A stretch of 7,330 bases of DNA from an uncultured Clostridia bacterium (lineage in GTDB: Bacteria > Bacillota > Clostridia > Christensenellales > CAG-138), in contig CAMZAY010000049.1 in the NCBI GenBank assembly GCA_947304365.1, forward strand, positions 1 to 7,330. Direction: 5' to 3'. The stretch's first letter is position 1; each line of letters opens with the position of its first letter. Below, piece after piece: positions 1 to 6,497 of the stretch. The notes under the pieces were generated by a model. That model was not told the DNA's origin. It searched no databases and saw nothing but the letters and a program-made list of their open reading frames with translations. The translations under genes were made by a program, and so were the position numbers.

Positions 1-190
1 CAAGGTTCGCGCGCTTGCCCAGCTCCGCCCTTTCCTCGGCGGAAAGCTTGCCCATCGTGCGGAGTATGGCCGTGAGCTTGCCTCCCCTGCCGAGAACGGC
101 TGTGGAAAGCTCGCCCAGCTCATCCGCGTTTTTGACGTTCTCAAGCTCTTTGAGCGCCGCCTCGCGGATCTCCTTCAGTTCATCGAACAT
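1..190 (-). CDS. pheS: Phenylalanyl-tRNA synthetase alpha subunit, N-terminal part (runs off the window)
   Basis: PheS is the catalytic subunit of the cytoplasmic alpha2-beta2 enzyme that charges tRNA-Phe. Only the first 63 codons are present; the gene leaves the window at base 1. The protein begins MFDELKEIREAALKEL, a charged helix, and continues with a stretch containing VLGRGGKLTAILRTMGKLS near residues 32-50. This matches the family's N-terminal tRNA-binding coiled coil, whose usual form is LGKKGELT..L..LGKLS.EER. The ATG at 190 is preceded by AGGAG (205-201) with a 10-nt spacer. A T-box leader directly upstream supports the identity independently, because this riboswitch class controls aminoacyl-tRNA synthetase genes. 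pheT would be expected next, outside the window. The catalytic core cannot be seen here. Confidence 0.93.
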   Translation of the reverse strand, partial: MFDELKEIREAALKELENVKNADELGELSTAVLGRGGKLTAILRTMGKLSAEERAELGKRANL

Positions 191-220
191 TCTTATATTG
201 CTCCTTTCGGTTATTCATAA

Positions 221-465
221 TAAAAGACCCTGCGTATCCCCGAGGGACGACGCAAGGCCGCGGTACCACCCTGATTCGCACGGAAAAAACCATGCCTCAT
301 TACGCGCTGTAACGGGCGCGCCCGAATGCGGCTACACATCGACACTTCACCGCTTTAGCTCCGGGGCGAACTTTGATGCTTCCCTTGACCGGAGCGCGTT
401 TTCAGCCGACGGCGCGCCTCTCTTTCCCGGCGTATAGAAGCTTTTCCCCTTCAAAGCCTGTACAA
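221..465 (-). promoter_or_regulatory. T-box riboswitch leader of pheS
   Basis: This is an untranslated leader of about 270 nt between the pheS promoter and pheS. The canonical T-box sequence AGGGTGGTACCGCGG lies on the minus strand at 272-258; its UGGU is the part that pairs with the ACCA end of uncharged tRNA. The partner element CGTCCCT follows at 249-243. AGGG can pair with CCCT to form the antiterminator, or that CCCT can be taken up by the terminator stem. An AGAGA-like motif near 424-420 fits the GA motif of stem I. A candidate specifier triplet TTC (370-368, followed by a purine) would read tRNA-Phe(GAA), in agreement with the gene downstream. Family knowledge: uncharged tRNA-Phe stabilises the antiterminator and turns the gene on. 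The T-box is certain; the exact specifier position and 5' end are inferred. Confidence 0.95.
222..257 (-). terminator. T-box-controlled intrinsic terminator before pheS
   Basis: Read on the minus strand, CCTTGCGT (257-250) pairs with ACGCAGGG (235-228). The inner GTCCC (248-244) pairs with GGGAT (240-236), leaving a three-base loop, TCG. A TCTTTT tract follows. The 5' arm contains the CGTCCCT element that the antiterminator also needs, so the two structures exclude each other, as in other T-box leaders. Confidence 0.88.
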
Positions 466-471
466 AACATT

Positions 472-499
472 ATTATACCGCAAAAACGGGATATGTCAA
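472..499 (-). promoter_or_regulatory. Sigma-A-type promoter of pheS
   Basis: On the minus strand a -35 TTGACA (499-494) and a -10 TATAAT (477-472) are separated by 16 bp. Both hexamers match the consensus perfectly. Transcription should start near 461-466, at the beginning of the T-box leader. The -35 box begins only about ten bases after the lipoprotein stop codon, leaving no room for a separate terminator between the two units. Confidence 0.88.
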
Positions 500-509
500 G
501 ACCCAAAGC

Positions 510-1643
510 TCATTCCCGGTAGTATTCCGCGTTGAATGCCCTGAGGACGAGGTCCCATTGCGTGCTCGAATCATACGTCTTTCTTGCTATGAGCTTGCCG
601 TCCTTATCGAATACGGAATAGACGGTCTCGGTATAATACCATATCGCGCTGACGAACGGCGGGGTCTTCTTGTACACGCCGGTATTGTTTTCGGAAACCA
701 CAAGATATGTATCCCCGTTGTCGATCACGAGCTTGACGTAACCGGGAACGTCCTTCATCCTGCGGTTTTGCTCGATATCCTCGCCCTTGAGCGTCCCCAC
801 CGAATATAACTCCCTGTCGCAATACTCCGTTTTGCCGAGCGAAACATCTTTTTCCTCAAGCTCAAGATCGGTCTTCACTATGAAATACCTGCCTGTATAC
901 GGCGGTTTTTCATTTTTTATCTCAAAGAAATCGCCGTTGCGGGACTGTGAATTCACGTGGAGAGTGAAGCCGTTATCCGTTTCCTCCGCCCGGCGGAGCA
1001 TATCAAAGTCGCTGCCGCCGACGGTGTTTTGCTTGAGCACCTTCCCGTCAAGCCCGAGCTTAAGCATGATTATATGCGTATAATCGTTGATCGGATTCTC
1101 TCTGTATACGCCGAAAACGTAATACACGCCGTTCCTTTCAAAGGCGCGGCTGAACGGTCCCGCGGACATGCCTTCGAGCTTTGTCGTCCATTCGACTGCT
1201 CCGTCCGCTCCGCACTTTACTATCTCCGCCGGGACGACCGAGACGCCGCCGTTTTCATCCGTAACGGCGTCGCATTCCAGCGCGAACATGAACCCGCCGT
1301 CTGAACAGGCAAGCAGAAGATCGGTGGGTCTGTAATTAAGCTCAGCCTGCGTGACGCTGTGCGTTGCAAGCTCGTTCCCCTTCCTGTCGAAAAGAGTTAT
1401 CTCCATGCCTTTTTCACTGCGCCTTTCGACCAGGAAGCGGTCGCCGAACGCGGCGCAGCCGCCCATGTTGCAGCCGTTAAGGATATCGTTTTCAACGATC
1501 ATTCTGTATTCATCCGGAACGACGCCGACCTCCTCCGCCTTGGAAAGCTCATCCATAGCAAAAGGATCGGTCTTTTTTTCGGCGCATCCTGCGAGGCACA
1601 TAAGCATGAGCATCGCGAAAATCAAAGCAAATATCCTTCTCAT
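510..1643 (-). CDS. Predicted lipoprotein with beta-propeller-like repeats, function unknown
   Basis: A 377-residue protein. The chosen start (1643) gives MRRIFALIFAMLMLMCLAGC, a classic lipoprotein signal peptide with lipobox LAGC and lipidated Cys20; AGGAGAG lies 7 nt upstream. The longer open frame reaching to 1757 would put 38 charged residues before the signal, overlap the promoter, and is rejected. The mature protein is expected to be anchored on the outer face of the membrane. It contains recurring units of a hydrophobic strand, an acidic or glycine turn and another strand: around 81-97 (ITLFDRKGNELAT), 140-157, 191-208 (LKLGLDGKVLKQ), 253-268 and 342-357 (SVFDKDGKLIARK). Such units resemble PQQ-like or WD-like beta-propeller blades. 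Cysteines after the lipobox fall near 58, 63, 113, 124, 144 and 275. I do not recognise a named family. It has its own promoter and is divergent from the GH13 gene, but a shared role is not shown. Confidence 0.85.
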   Translation of the reverse strand: MRRIFALIFAMLMLMCLAGCAEKKTDPFAMDELSKAEEVGVVPDEYRMIVENDILNGCNMGGCAAFGDRFLVERRSEKGMEITLFDRKGNELATHSVTQAELNYRPTDLLLACSDGGFMFALECDAVTDENGGVSVVPAEIVKCGADGAVEWTTKLEGMSAGPFSRAFERNGVYYVFGVYRENPINDYTHIIMLKLGLDGKVLKQNTVGGSDFDMLRRAEETDNGFTLHVNSQSRNGDFFEIKNEKPPYTGRYFIVKTDLELEEKDVSLGKTEYCDRELYSVGTLKGEDIEQNRRMKDVPGYVKLVIDNGDTYLVVSENNTGVYKKTPPFVSAIWYYTETVYSVFDKDGKLIARKTYDSSTQWDLVLRAFNAEYYRE

Positions 1644-1694
1644 TCGTGTTCTCTCCTTTTTCCCCCGGCGACTGCGATCAGATTCCATATTGTA

Positions 1695-1723
1695 ATTATA
1701 CCATGCCGCATGCCCTTTTGCAA
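1695..1723 (-). promoter_or_regulatory. Extended -10 promoter of the lipoprotein gene
   Basis: On the minus strand TTGCAA (1723-1718) and TATAAT (1700-1695) are separated by 17 bp, with TGG just before the -10, giving an extended -10 (TGN). It is well placed about 50 nt upstream of the lipoprotein ATG at 1643. Its -35 lies about 18 bp from the -35 of the divergent GH13 promoter, so a regulator bound between them could affect both. Confidence 0.75.
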
Positions 1724-1741
1724 ATCCCGCGCCGTTTGATA

Positions 1742-1770
1742 TTGAGCGGCAGGGCAAAATATGCTATAAT
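1742..1770 (+). promoter_or_regulatory. Extended -10 promoter of the GH13 gene
   Basis: TTGAGC (1742-1747), a 17-bp spacer and TATAAT (1765-1770), with TG at 1762-1763 forming an extended -10. The predicted transcription start lies about 22 nt before the ATG at 1799, and the ribosome site GAAGGA (1784-1789) falls in between. I saw no clear catabolite-repression (cre) site near it. Confidence 0.78.
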
Positions 1771-1798
1771 CCCCTTATCAAAAGAAGGACGGTGTTTT

Positions 1799-3736
1799 AT
1801 GCGCGGGATAAACGCCTATCACAATTCAAGGGAGCTCGGCTTCAGATCGCCGTTCGGCGCGGTCAGATGCGGGGATGAGATCACGCTTCGCCTGCACGTA
1901 TGGGGCGCCGCCGCAGCCGAAGCGCAGGTCGTTTTGCGCACATGGAACGGATACGAGGACTTTTACGGCGGGACGAGCCGGATCGAAAACTCCACCCGCG
2001 TTTTCGAGTTCACGGTTAAAGCGCCCGATAAGCCCTGCGTGCTCTGGTACAATTTCCGCGTTTCGGACGGGAACGAGCTTTATTACGTCGGCGCGAGAGA
2101 CCGCGCGCTCCGCTCCGGCGAGGGGAAGCTTACGAAGGAGCTTCCGCACGATTTCCGCATAACCGTCTATGACAGGGATTTCAAAACGCCCGAGGGCTTC
2201 AAGGGCAGTATCGCCTATCAGATATTCCCCGACAGGTTCTTTAGGGGCGAATACCCCGGCGCCTGTGAGGGGACGGCGCATCACCGCCGCCTTGGGCGCC
2301 GCGTGACCGTGAAGGAATGGGGCGAGGAGGTCGACTACCTTCCCCGCGCGGGTGAAAAATACTATTCCCCGCAGGATTATTACCTCGGCAATTTCAGGGG
2401 CGTCGCCGACAAGATACCGTATCTTAAATCGCTTGGCGTGGGCGTCGTCTATATGAACCCGATATTCGAATCGGCATACAACCACAGATACAGCATTTCG
2501 GATTACATGAGCGTAGATCCGCTCCTCGGCACGGAGGAGGATTTCCGCGCCATGGTCGGCGCGCTCCACGCAAGCGGCATAAAGCTGATACTCGACGGCG
2601 TTTTCTCCCACACTGGGGACGACAGCATCTATTTCGACCGGTACGGGAATTACGGCGGGGGCGCCTTCGGCAACAAGGCGTCCAAATACCGCGAATGGTA
2701 CGATTTCGCGCCCAAATACAAGCACGGGTTCCGCTGCTGGTGGGATTTCGAGACCCTGCCCGAGGTGGAGGAGCTTACGCCCTCCTACATGGATTTCATA
2801 GGCAAGGTCATTGAAAAATGGATCGGGCTCGGCGCAGACGGCTGGAGGCTGGACGTTGCGGACGAGCTGCCCGACGAATTCATAAAATTCCTGAGGAAGC
2901 GCCTTAAGGCGATCGCCCCGGATGCGATACTGATAGGCGAGGTCTGGGAGGATGCGGCGCTCAAGAAGGACGGCTTCGGCACGCGGCGCGAGTACGTGAA
3001 CGGGCTGGAGCTTGACGGGGTGATGGATTACCCGTTCTCCGACGCGGCGCTCGATTTCCTTTTGAACAGGATCGATTCCGCGGAGCTCAAGGCGCAGCTC
3101 GGCGCGCAGCTCGAGGGGTATCCCTCCGATTTCATGCGCGCGCAGCTGGGGCTTTTGGGCAGTCACGATATGCCGCGCGTGCTTTCGATACTCGCCGGCG
3201 GTCCGAGAAAGAACGTTTGGACGCGCGAGGCGCAGGCGGCGTGGAAGCCCTCTGCGGAAAGCATGAGGCTCGCGAAGAAAAAACTGATGCAGGCTTCCGC
3301 GCTGCAGTTCGCAATGCCGTTCATGCCCTGCGTCTATTACGGGGACGAGGCGGGCATGACGGGTCTCGCCGATCCCTTCTGCAGGAGGCCCTATCCCTGG
3401 GGGAACGAGGACGGCGAGCTGATGGAGCACTACCGCTTAATTACCGCGGCGCGCGCGGGAAACGCCGTGTTCAGGACGGGCAATACATCCTTCGCCTCCC
3501 CCGACAGGGACGTTTTCGCCGCCGCGCGGACCGGCGAGGGCGAAGCGGCCGTCATCATAAACCGCGGCGGGGCGAAAAAAGTCCGGCTCGATCCCTCCGA
3601 TTTTTCCGAGGGCGAGGCGAGGCCGCTCCTTTCGGGGACGTATTCCGTACTGCCCGGGGGCGGCGAGCTCACTCTCAACGGCTTGCTCGAAGCCGAGATC
3701 GGCGCGAACGGATACCTGCTCCTCATAAGAAAATGA
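1799..3736 (+). CDS. Intracellular GH13 alpha-glucan hydrolase (neopullulanase / cyclomaltodextrinase / maltogenic amylase type)
   Basis: A 645-residue retaining glycosidase that should hydrolyse alpha-1,4 (and perhaps alpha-1,6) bonds of maltodextrins, cyclodextrins or pullulan fragments. There is no signal peptide, so it should act in the cytoplasm on imported oligosaccharides. An N-terminal beta domain (about 1-125, CBM34-like) precedes the TIM barrel, which opens with AYQIFPDRFF (139-148), a neopullulanase-group signature. All four conserved regions are present: I, DGVFSH (266-271); II, GWRLDVADE (348-356) with nucleophile Asp352 and Arg350; III, GEVW with acid/base Glu381; IV, LLGSHD (452-457) with Asp457. 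TLPEVEE (319-325) occupies the region V position, and a C-terminal beta domain covers about 555-645. The start is fixed by GAAGGA 9 nt upstream; the open frame continues upstream through the promoter and is not coding there. No clear intrinsic terminator follows. The exact subfamily and substrate cannot be told from sequence alone. Confidence 0.93.
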   Translation: MRGINAYHNSRELGFRSPFGAVRCGDEITLRLHVWGAAAAEAQVVLRTWNGYEDFYGGTSRIENSTRVFEFTVKAPDKPCVLWYNFRVSDGNELYYVGARDRALRSGEGKLTKELPHDFRITVYDRDFKTPEGFKGSIAYQIFPDRFFRGEYPGACEGTAHHRRLGRRVTVKEWGEEVDYLPRAGEKYYSPQDYYLGNFRGVADKIPYLKSLGVGVVYMNPIFESAYNHRYSISDYMSVDPLLGTEEDFRAMVGALHASGIKLILDGVFSHTGDDSIYFDRYGNYGGGAFGNKASKYREWYDFAPKYKHGFRCWWDFETLPEVEELTPSYMDFIGKVIEKWIGLGADGWRLDVADELPDEFIKFLRKRLKAIAPDAILIGEVWEDAALKKDGFGTRREYVNGLELDGVMDYPFSDAALDFLLNRIDSAELKAQLGAQLEGYPSDFMRAQLGLLGSHDMPRVLSILAGGPRKNVWTREAQAAWKPSAESMRLAKKKLMQASALQFAMPFMPCVYYGDEAGMTGLADPFCRRPYPWGNEDGELMEHYRLITAARAGNAVFRTGNTSFASPDRDVFAAARTGEGEAAVIINRGGAKKVRLDPSDFSEGEARPLLSGTYSVLPGGGELTLNGLLEAEIGANGYLLLIRK

Positions 3737-3739
3737 AGG

Positions 3740-3768
3740 TTGCGCTCCCATAAAAAAAAGGTTATAAT
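3740..3768 (+). promoter_or_regulatory. Promoter of the dapF operon
   Basis: TTGCGC (3740-3745), a 17-bp spacer and TATAAT (3763-3768). It starts four bases after the GH13 stop codon. Transcription is predicted near 3774-3776, giving a leader of about 62 nt before dapF. The spacing and the perfect -10 match the other promoters in this window. Confidence 0.7.
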
Positions 3769-3788
3769 AATATGATGGTTTATCGATT

Positions 3789-3826
3789 CGGCTCAAAAGC
3801 CGGGAAAGGCCGCCCGTAAACGGGCG
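3789..3826 (+). other. Two tandem short hairpins in the dapF leader
   Basis: CGGCT-CAAA-AGCCG (3789-3802) is followed by CGCCCG-TAAA-CGGGCG (3811-3826). Both are perfect stems with four-base loops, and the second ends ten bases before the dapF ATG. No clear Shine-Dalgarno site lies between the second hairpin and the ATG; the best match is a weak GTGA. The structures are seen directly; any regulatory role is inferred. Confidence 0.5.
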
Positions 3827-3836
3827 TCGTGACGAT

Positions 3837-4679
3837 ATGGAAAAGTATTTTTATAAGCTCCACGGGCTCGGGAACGACATGATCGTGCTCGACGACAGGG
3901 ACGACGCGATCGCCCCGTCCGAAATGCCGCGCGTTGCGAGGAAGCTCTGCAACAGGCGCACGGGCATCGGCGGCGATTGTCTGCTCGTCGCAAAAAAGAC
4001 GGACGCCGCGGATATCGCCATGCTGGTGTTCAACAGCGACGGGACACAGGCGCAGATGTGCGGCAACGGCATCCGCTGCTTCTCCCGCGTGGTGTACGAG
4101 GCGGGCTGGATCCCCTTCGACGGGTTCTCGGTCGACACGCTCTCCGGCATTAAGCGCCCGCAGCTCCTCCTGAAGGACGGCGAGGTCAAGTCCGTGCGCG
4201 TCGATATGGGCGTGCCCTCCTTCCTGACTGGTGATATCCCCATGGATATCGATATGGAGGAGTTCATTAGGCAGCCCATCGTTTCCGCCGACCGCGAGTT
4301 CATCGCGACCGCCGTCAACACCGGCATACCGCAGCTCGTCGTATTCGTCGACGACGTAAGGTCGCTCGATCTGGAGAAATACGGTCTGCCGCTCGAGCAT
4401 CATAAATTCTTCCCGGAAAAGACCAACGTCTCCTTCGTCGAGATAGAGGACAGGCGCACGGTAGTGCTCCGCACCTGGGAACGCGGCTGCGGAGCGACGC
4501 TCTGCTGCGGCACGGGCGCGACCGCCGTCGCGGCGGCCTGTATGAAGTCCGGCCTGACCGACAGGATAGTCACCGTTAGGGTGCCCCTCGGGGCGCTGAG
4601 GATCGAGTGGGACGGAACGAACAACATATACATGTCCGGCCCCGCGGAAAAGGTTTTTGAAGGAAAAGTACTTATTTAA
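3837..4679 (+). CDS. dapF: Diaminopimelate epimerase
   Basis: A cytoplasmic, cofactor-free racemase that converts LL-diaminopimelate to meso-diaminopimelate for lysine and peptidoglycan synthesis. At 280 residues it has normal family length. It opens with YKLHGLGNDMIVLD, the family's N-terminal signature. The first catalytic cysteine is Cys75 in MCGNGIR (74-80), preceded by NSDGT (66-70). The second is Cys224 in ERGCGATLCCGTGA (215-228), where the usual residue before the catalytic Cys is also Cys (Cys223). Asn161 and Asn197 lie in the conserved NTG and TNVSF contexts. The ATG is set by the conserved N-terminus, not by a ribosome site, since none is clear. It is the first gene of a plus-strand operon; its TAA stop (4677-4679) forms part of the Shine-Dalgarno site of the next gene. 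Confidence 0.97.
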   Translation: MEKYFYKLHGLGNDMIVLDDRDDAIAPSEMPRVARKLCNRRTGIGGDCLLVAKKTDAADIAMLVFNSDGTQAQMCGNGIRCFSRVVYEAGWIPFDGFSVDTLSGIKRPQLLLKDGEVKSVRVDMGVPSFLTGDIPMDIDMEEFIRQPIVSADREFIATAVNTGIPQLVVFVDDVRSLDLEKYGLPLEHHKFFPEKTNVSFVEIEDRRTVVLRTWERGCGATLCCGTGATAVAAACMKSGLTDRIVTVRVPLGALRIEWDGTNNIYMSGPAEKVFEGKVLI

Positions 4680-4690
4680 GGAGAACAGCG

Positions 4691-4939
4691 ATGCATTACA
4701 CTTACAAGACCTCCGGCACCTGCTCCACGATGATCGATTTCGATATCGTGGACGGCAAGCTGCACAACATCGTTTTCACAAACGGCTGCAACGGGAACCT
4801 TAAGGCCATCGGCAGCCTTCTCGAAGGCGCGGATCCCGGATTTGCCGTTGAAAGACTCGAAGGGATAAGCTGCAGCGGCGGTCCCACCTCCTGCGGGGAT
4901 CAGTTGGCAAGGGCTATCAAGCAGGCGATAAATGGCTAA
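4691..4939 (+). CDS. TIGR03905-type TSCPD domain protein
   Basis: An 82-residue protein closely resembling the small TSCPD proteins of Firmicutes (TIGR03905). Visible hallmarks are YKTSGTCST near the N-terminus, FTNGCNGNLKAI (29-40) and the C-terminal GPTSCGDQLARAI (64-76). The family normally has TSCPDQLA; here the proline is replaced by glycine. Four cysteines (11, 33, 61, 68) are spaced as in the family and could bind a metal ion. TSCPD domains also occur at the end of some class II ribonucleotide reductases, but the role of the free-standing form is not established. TAAGGAG (4677-4683) lies 7 nt upstream of the ATG and uses the dapF stop codon, so translation is probably coupled. The end overlaps the next gene by eight bases. 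Confidence 0.88.
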   Translation: MHYTYKTSGTCSTMIDFDIVDGKLHNIVFTNGCNGNLKAIGSLLEGADPGFAVERLEGISCSGGPTSCGDQLARAIKQAING

Positions 4940-5507
4940 ATCAAAGGGGAATTCAAATCCGCTCGGCACAGTCCGCCGGTCCATATGGTACGTGCTGCGC
5001 ACGGTGCTTATCGTGAGCCTTATTTTGGGCGGCGCTTTTGCCGTTTTCACGGAGGGCATGTACATAAGCAATATGTACATAATCGTGACGGAGGGCATGG
5101 CGCTTCGCGCGGAGACGATATTGAACAAGGGCGGCGAAGCGGATCTTTCGCAGTATTTCACGGCCGATTTCATTCAGGAGGACGAGCTTCTTGAAAGGAA
5201 CCCGTACTCCGATTACGCGGTCGACAATTTCGACTATCGCTATTCCATAAAGGGCGTGAGCGTACTCCCCTGGGCGAAGAACGGCAGCGTTACATACGTT
5301 GAGCGCATACCGATAATCACCGCCTCCCCCATTTCGGATGAGATCACCGCGCCCGTTCCCGCATGGGTGCCGATGGTCTACAAGGTGATTCTTGTAAAGC
5401 AGGACGGCCGTTGGCTGATAAACAGCCTCGAGGTCGTTGAGGAAGCCCCCGCGGAGGAGGTCCGTCCGACTCCCGATTACAGTCAGTTAGAGGGACAGAA
5501 CCATTAA
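4932..5507 (+). CDS. Single-pass membrane protein, function unknown
   Basis: A 191-residue protein with a basic N-terminus (MAKSKGNSNPLGTVRR), one membrane helix at about 18-40 (WYVLRTVLIVSLILGGAFAVF) and a C-terminal domain predicted to lie outside the cell. The outer part has acidic and aromatic stretches (DNFDYRYSIKGV, 98-109) and ends with VPMVYKVILVKQDGRWLINSLEVV (146-169), a pattern of strands like the last part of an NTF2-like fold. A proline- and acid-rich tail follows. It may belong to a small Firmicutes-only family (DUF6715-like), but that is a weak impression. The ATG overlaps the TSCPD stop (ATGGCTAA, 4932-4939) and has only a poor AGGCG upstream, so translational coupling is likely. 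Its stop TAA touches the candidate dus start. Confidence 0.82.
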   Translation: MAKSKGNSNPLGTVRRSIWYVLRTVLIVSLILGGAFAVFTEGMYISNMYIIVTEGMALRAETILNKGGEADLSQYFTADFIQEDELLERNPYSDYAVDNFDYRYSIKGVSVLPWAKNGSVTYVERIPIITASPISDEITAPVPAWVPMVYKVILVKQDGRWLINSLEVVEEAPAEEVRPTPDYSQLEGQNH

Positions 5508-5538
5508 AGCGCCTCTTCCCATATTTCAAAAACACAGC

Positions 5539-6480
5539 GTGCCCGTGGTGCTTGCGCCGATGGCGGGAGTTACAGACGCCGTATTTCGCCGTATTTGCGC
5601 GGAACACGGCTGTGACTTTACGTACACGGAAATGGTAAGCGCCAAGGGGCTTTTTTACGGCGGAAGGAAGACGCGCTCGCTCATTTCGGTTTCCCCTGCT
5701 GAAAAGCCCTGCGCGATACAGCTTTTCGGGAGCGAGCCCGATATCATCTCCCGCATGGTGAAGGAGCTTTACGAAGACTTCGGCTCCGATATCTCGATGA
5801 TAGACGTCAACATGGGCTGCCCCATGCCGAAGATCACCTCCAACGGCGAGGGCTCCGCGCTGATGCTTGACGTGCCCAAGGCCGCCCGCGTGATGGAAGC
5901 GGCGGTCAACGCCTCCCCCCTGCCCGTGAGCTGCAAATTCAGAAAGGGCTGGGATGAAGAGCACGTCAACGCCGTTGAATTCGCACGCGCGATGGAAGCG
6001 GCGGGCGCTTCGCTCGTGACCGTGCACGGCCGCACGAGGGAGCAGCTCTATCACGGCGAGGCGGATATCGGAATAATCGCGGAGGTCGTAAACGCCGTAA
6101 AGATACCCGTGCTCGGCAACGGGGACGTTTTTTCCGGCGAAGCGGCGAAAAGGATGCTCCGCGAGACCGGCTGCGCAGGCGTGATGGTCGCCCGCGGCGC
6201 GGAGGGGAACCCCTTTATTTTCGAGGAGATACGCGCGGCTCTCGACGGGACGGAGTACGTTCCGCCGACCGACCGCGAGCGCATGACGGAGGCGATCCGC
6301 CACGCCGAGGACTTCCTTAAAGAAAAGGATCCGAAGCTCTTTCCCGAATTGAGGAAGCATATGTCCTGGTACACGAAGGGCATGCGGGGCGCGCTCGATT
6401 TCAGAAGAGCGGTGAACACGGCGAGAAGTCCCGAGGAGATGCTCGCGCTTTTATACGATTATCGTGAAAAGCTTTCATAA
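5539..6480 (+). CDS. dus: tRNA-dihydrouridine synthase (DusB-like)
   Basis: An FMN-dependent enzyme that reduces specific uridines in tRNA to dihydrouridine using NADPH. Seen in the 313-residue version: VLAPMAGVTD (4-13) as the FMN-binding first strand, TEMVSAKGL (30-38), IQLFGSEPD (60-68), the catalytic loop NMGCPMPKI with Cys94 and Lys98, CKFRKGWD (132-139), TVHGRTREQ (161-169), GNGDV (193-197) and VARGAEGNPFIF (217-228). The set is complete for an active enzyme. GTG at 5539 is the first standard start codon, but it has no ribosome site. The same open frame continues upstream to 5491, and ATT at 5503 has GAGG nine bases before it and would add KAPLPIFQKHS and restore a more usual N-terminus. 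The true start may therefore be 5503 (325 residues). It is the last gene of the dapF operon and lies before greA, an order common in Firmicutes. Confidence 0.94.
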   Translation: MPVVLAPMAGVTDAVFRRICAEHGCDFTYTEMVSAKGLFYGGRKTRSLISVSPAEKPCAIQLFGSEPDIISRMVKELYEDFGSDISMIDVNMGCPMPKITSNGEGSALMLDVPKAARVMEAAVNASPLPVSCKFRKGWDEEHVNAVEFARAMEAAGASLVTVHGRTREQLYHGEADIGIIAEVVNAVKIPVLGNGDVFSGEAAKRMLRETGCAGVMVARGAEGNPFIFEEIRAALDGTEYVPPTDRERMTEAIRHAEDFLKEKDPKLFPELRKHMSWYTKGMRGALDFRRAVNTARSPEEMLALLYDYREKLS

Positions 6481-6493
6481 AAAAAGCATTTTT
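6471..6493 (+). terminator. Possible weak intrinsic terminator at the dus end
   Basis: GCTTT (6471-6475) can pair with AAAGC (6483-6487), followed by ATTTTT. The stem is only five base pairs, A/T-rich, and overlaps the last dus codons, so termination is likely inefficient and dus transcripts may read into greA. Confidence 0.3.
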
Positions 6494-6497
6494 GTGC

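Noticed and set aside
15..437. A 140-codon plus-strand frame over pheS and the T-box leader
   Set aside because: It is opposite a recognised synthetase start and a structured RNA leader; its serine-rich translation is an antisense artefact.
1704..1751. TGCCGC / GCGGCA inverted pair between the divergent promoters as an operator
   Set aside because: The arms are only six bases and about 36 bases apart, and the flanking similarity is not symmetric, so chance is a sufficient explanation.
1826..3430. A 534-codon open frame on the minus strand opposite the GH13 gene
   Set aside because: The plus strand carries every GH13 catalytic motif. The minus frame has low-complexity, biased composition typical of the antisense of a GC-rich gene, and no ribosome site or recognisable domain.
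3789..3826. Mini-ykkC (guanidine-II) riboswitch as an explanation of the paired hairpins before dapF
   Set aside because: That class needs two hairpins with ACGR loops; here the loops are CAAA and TAAA, and the downstream gene is not a guanidine gene.
5344..6360. A 338-codon open frame on the minus strand opposite dus
   Set aside because: It is antisense to a complete Dus protein with conserved active site; its composition (many His, Arg, Ala) marks it as a shadow.
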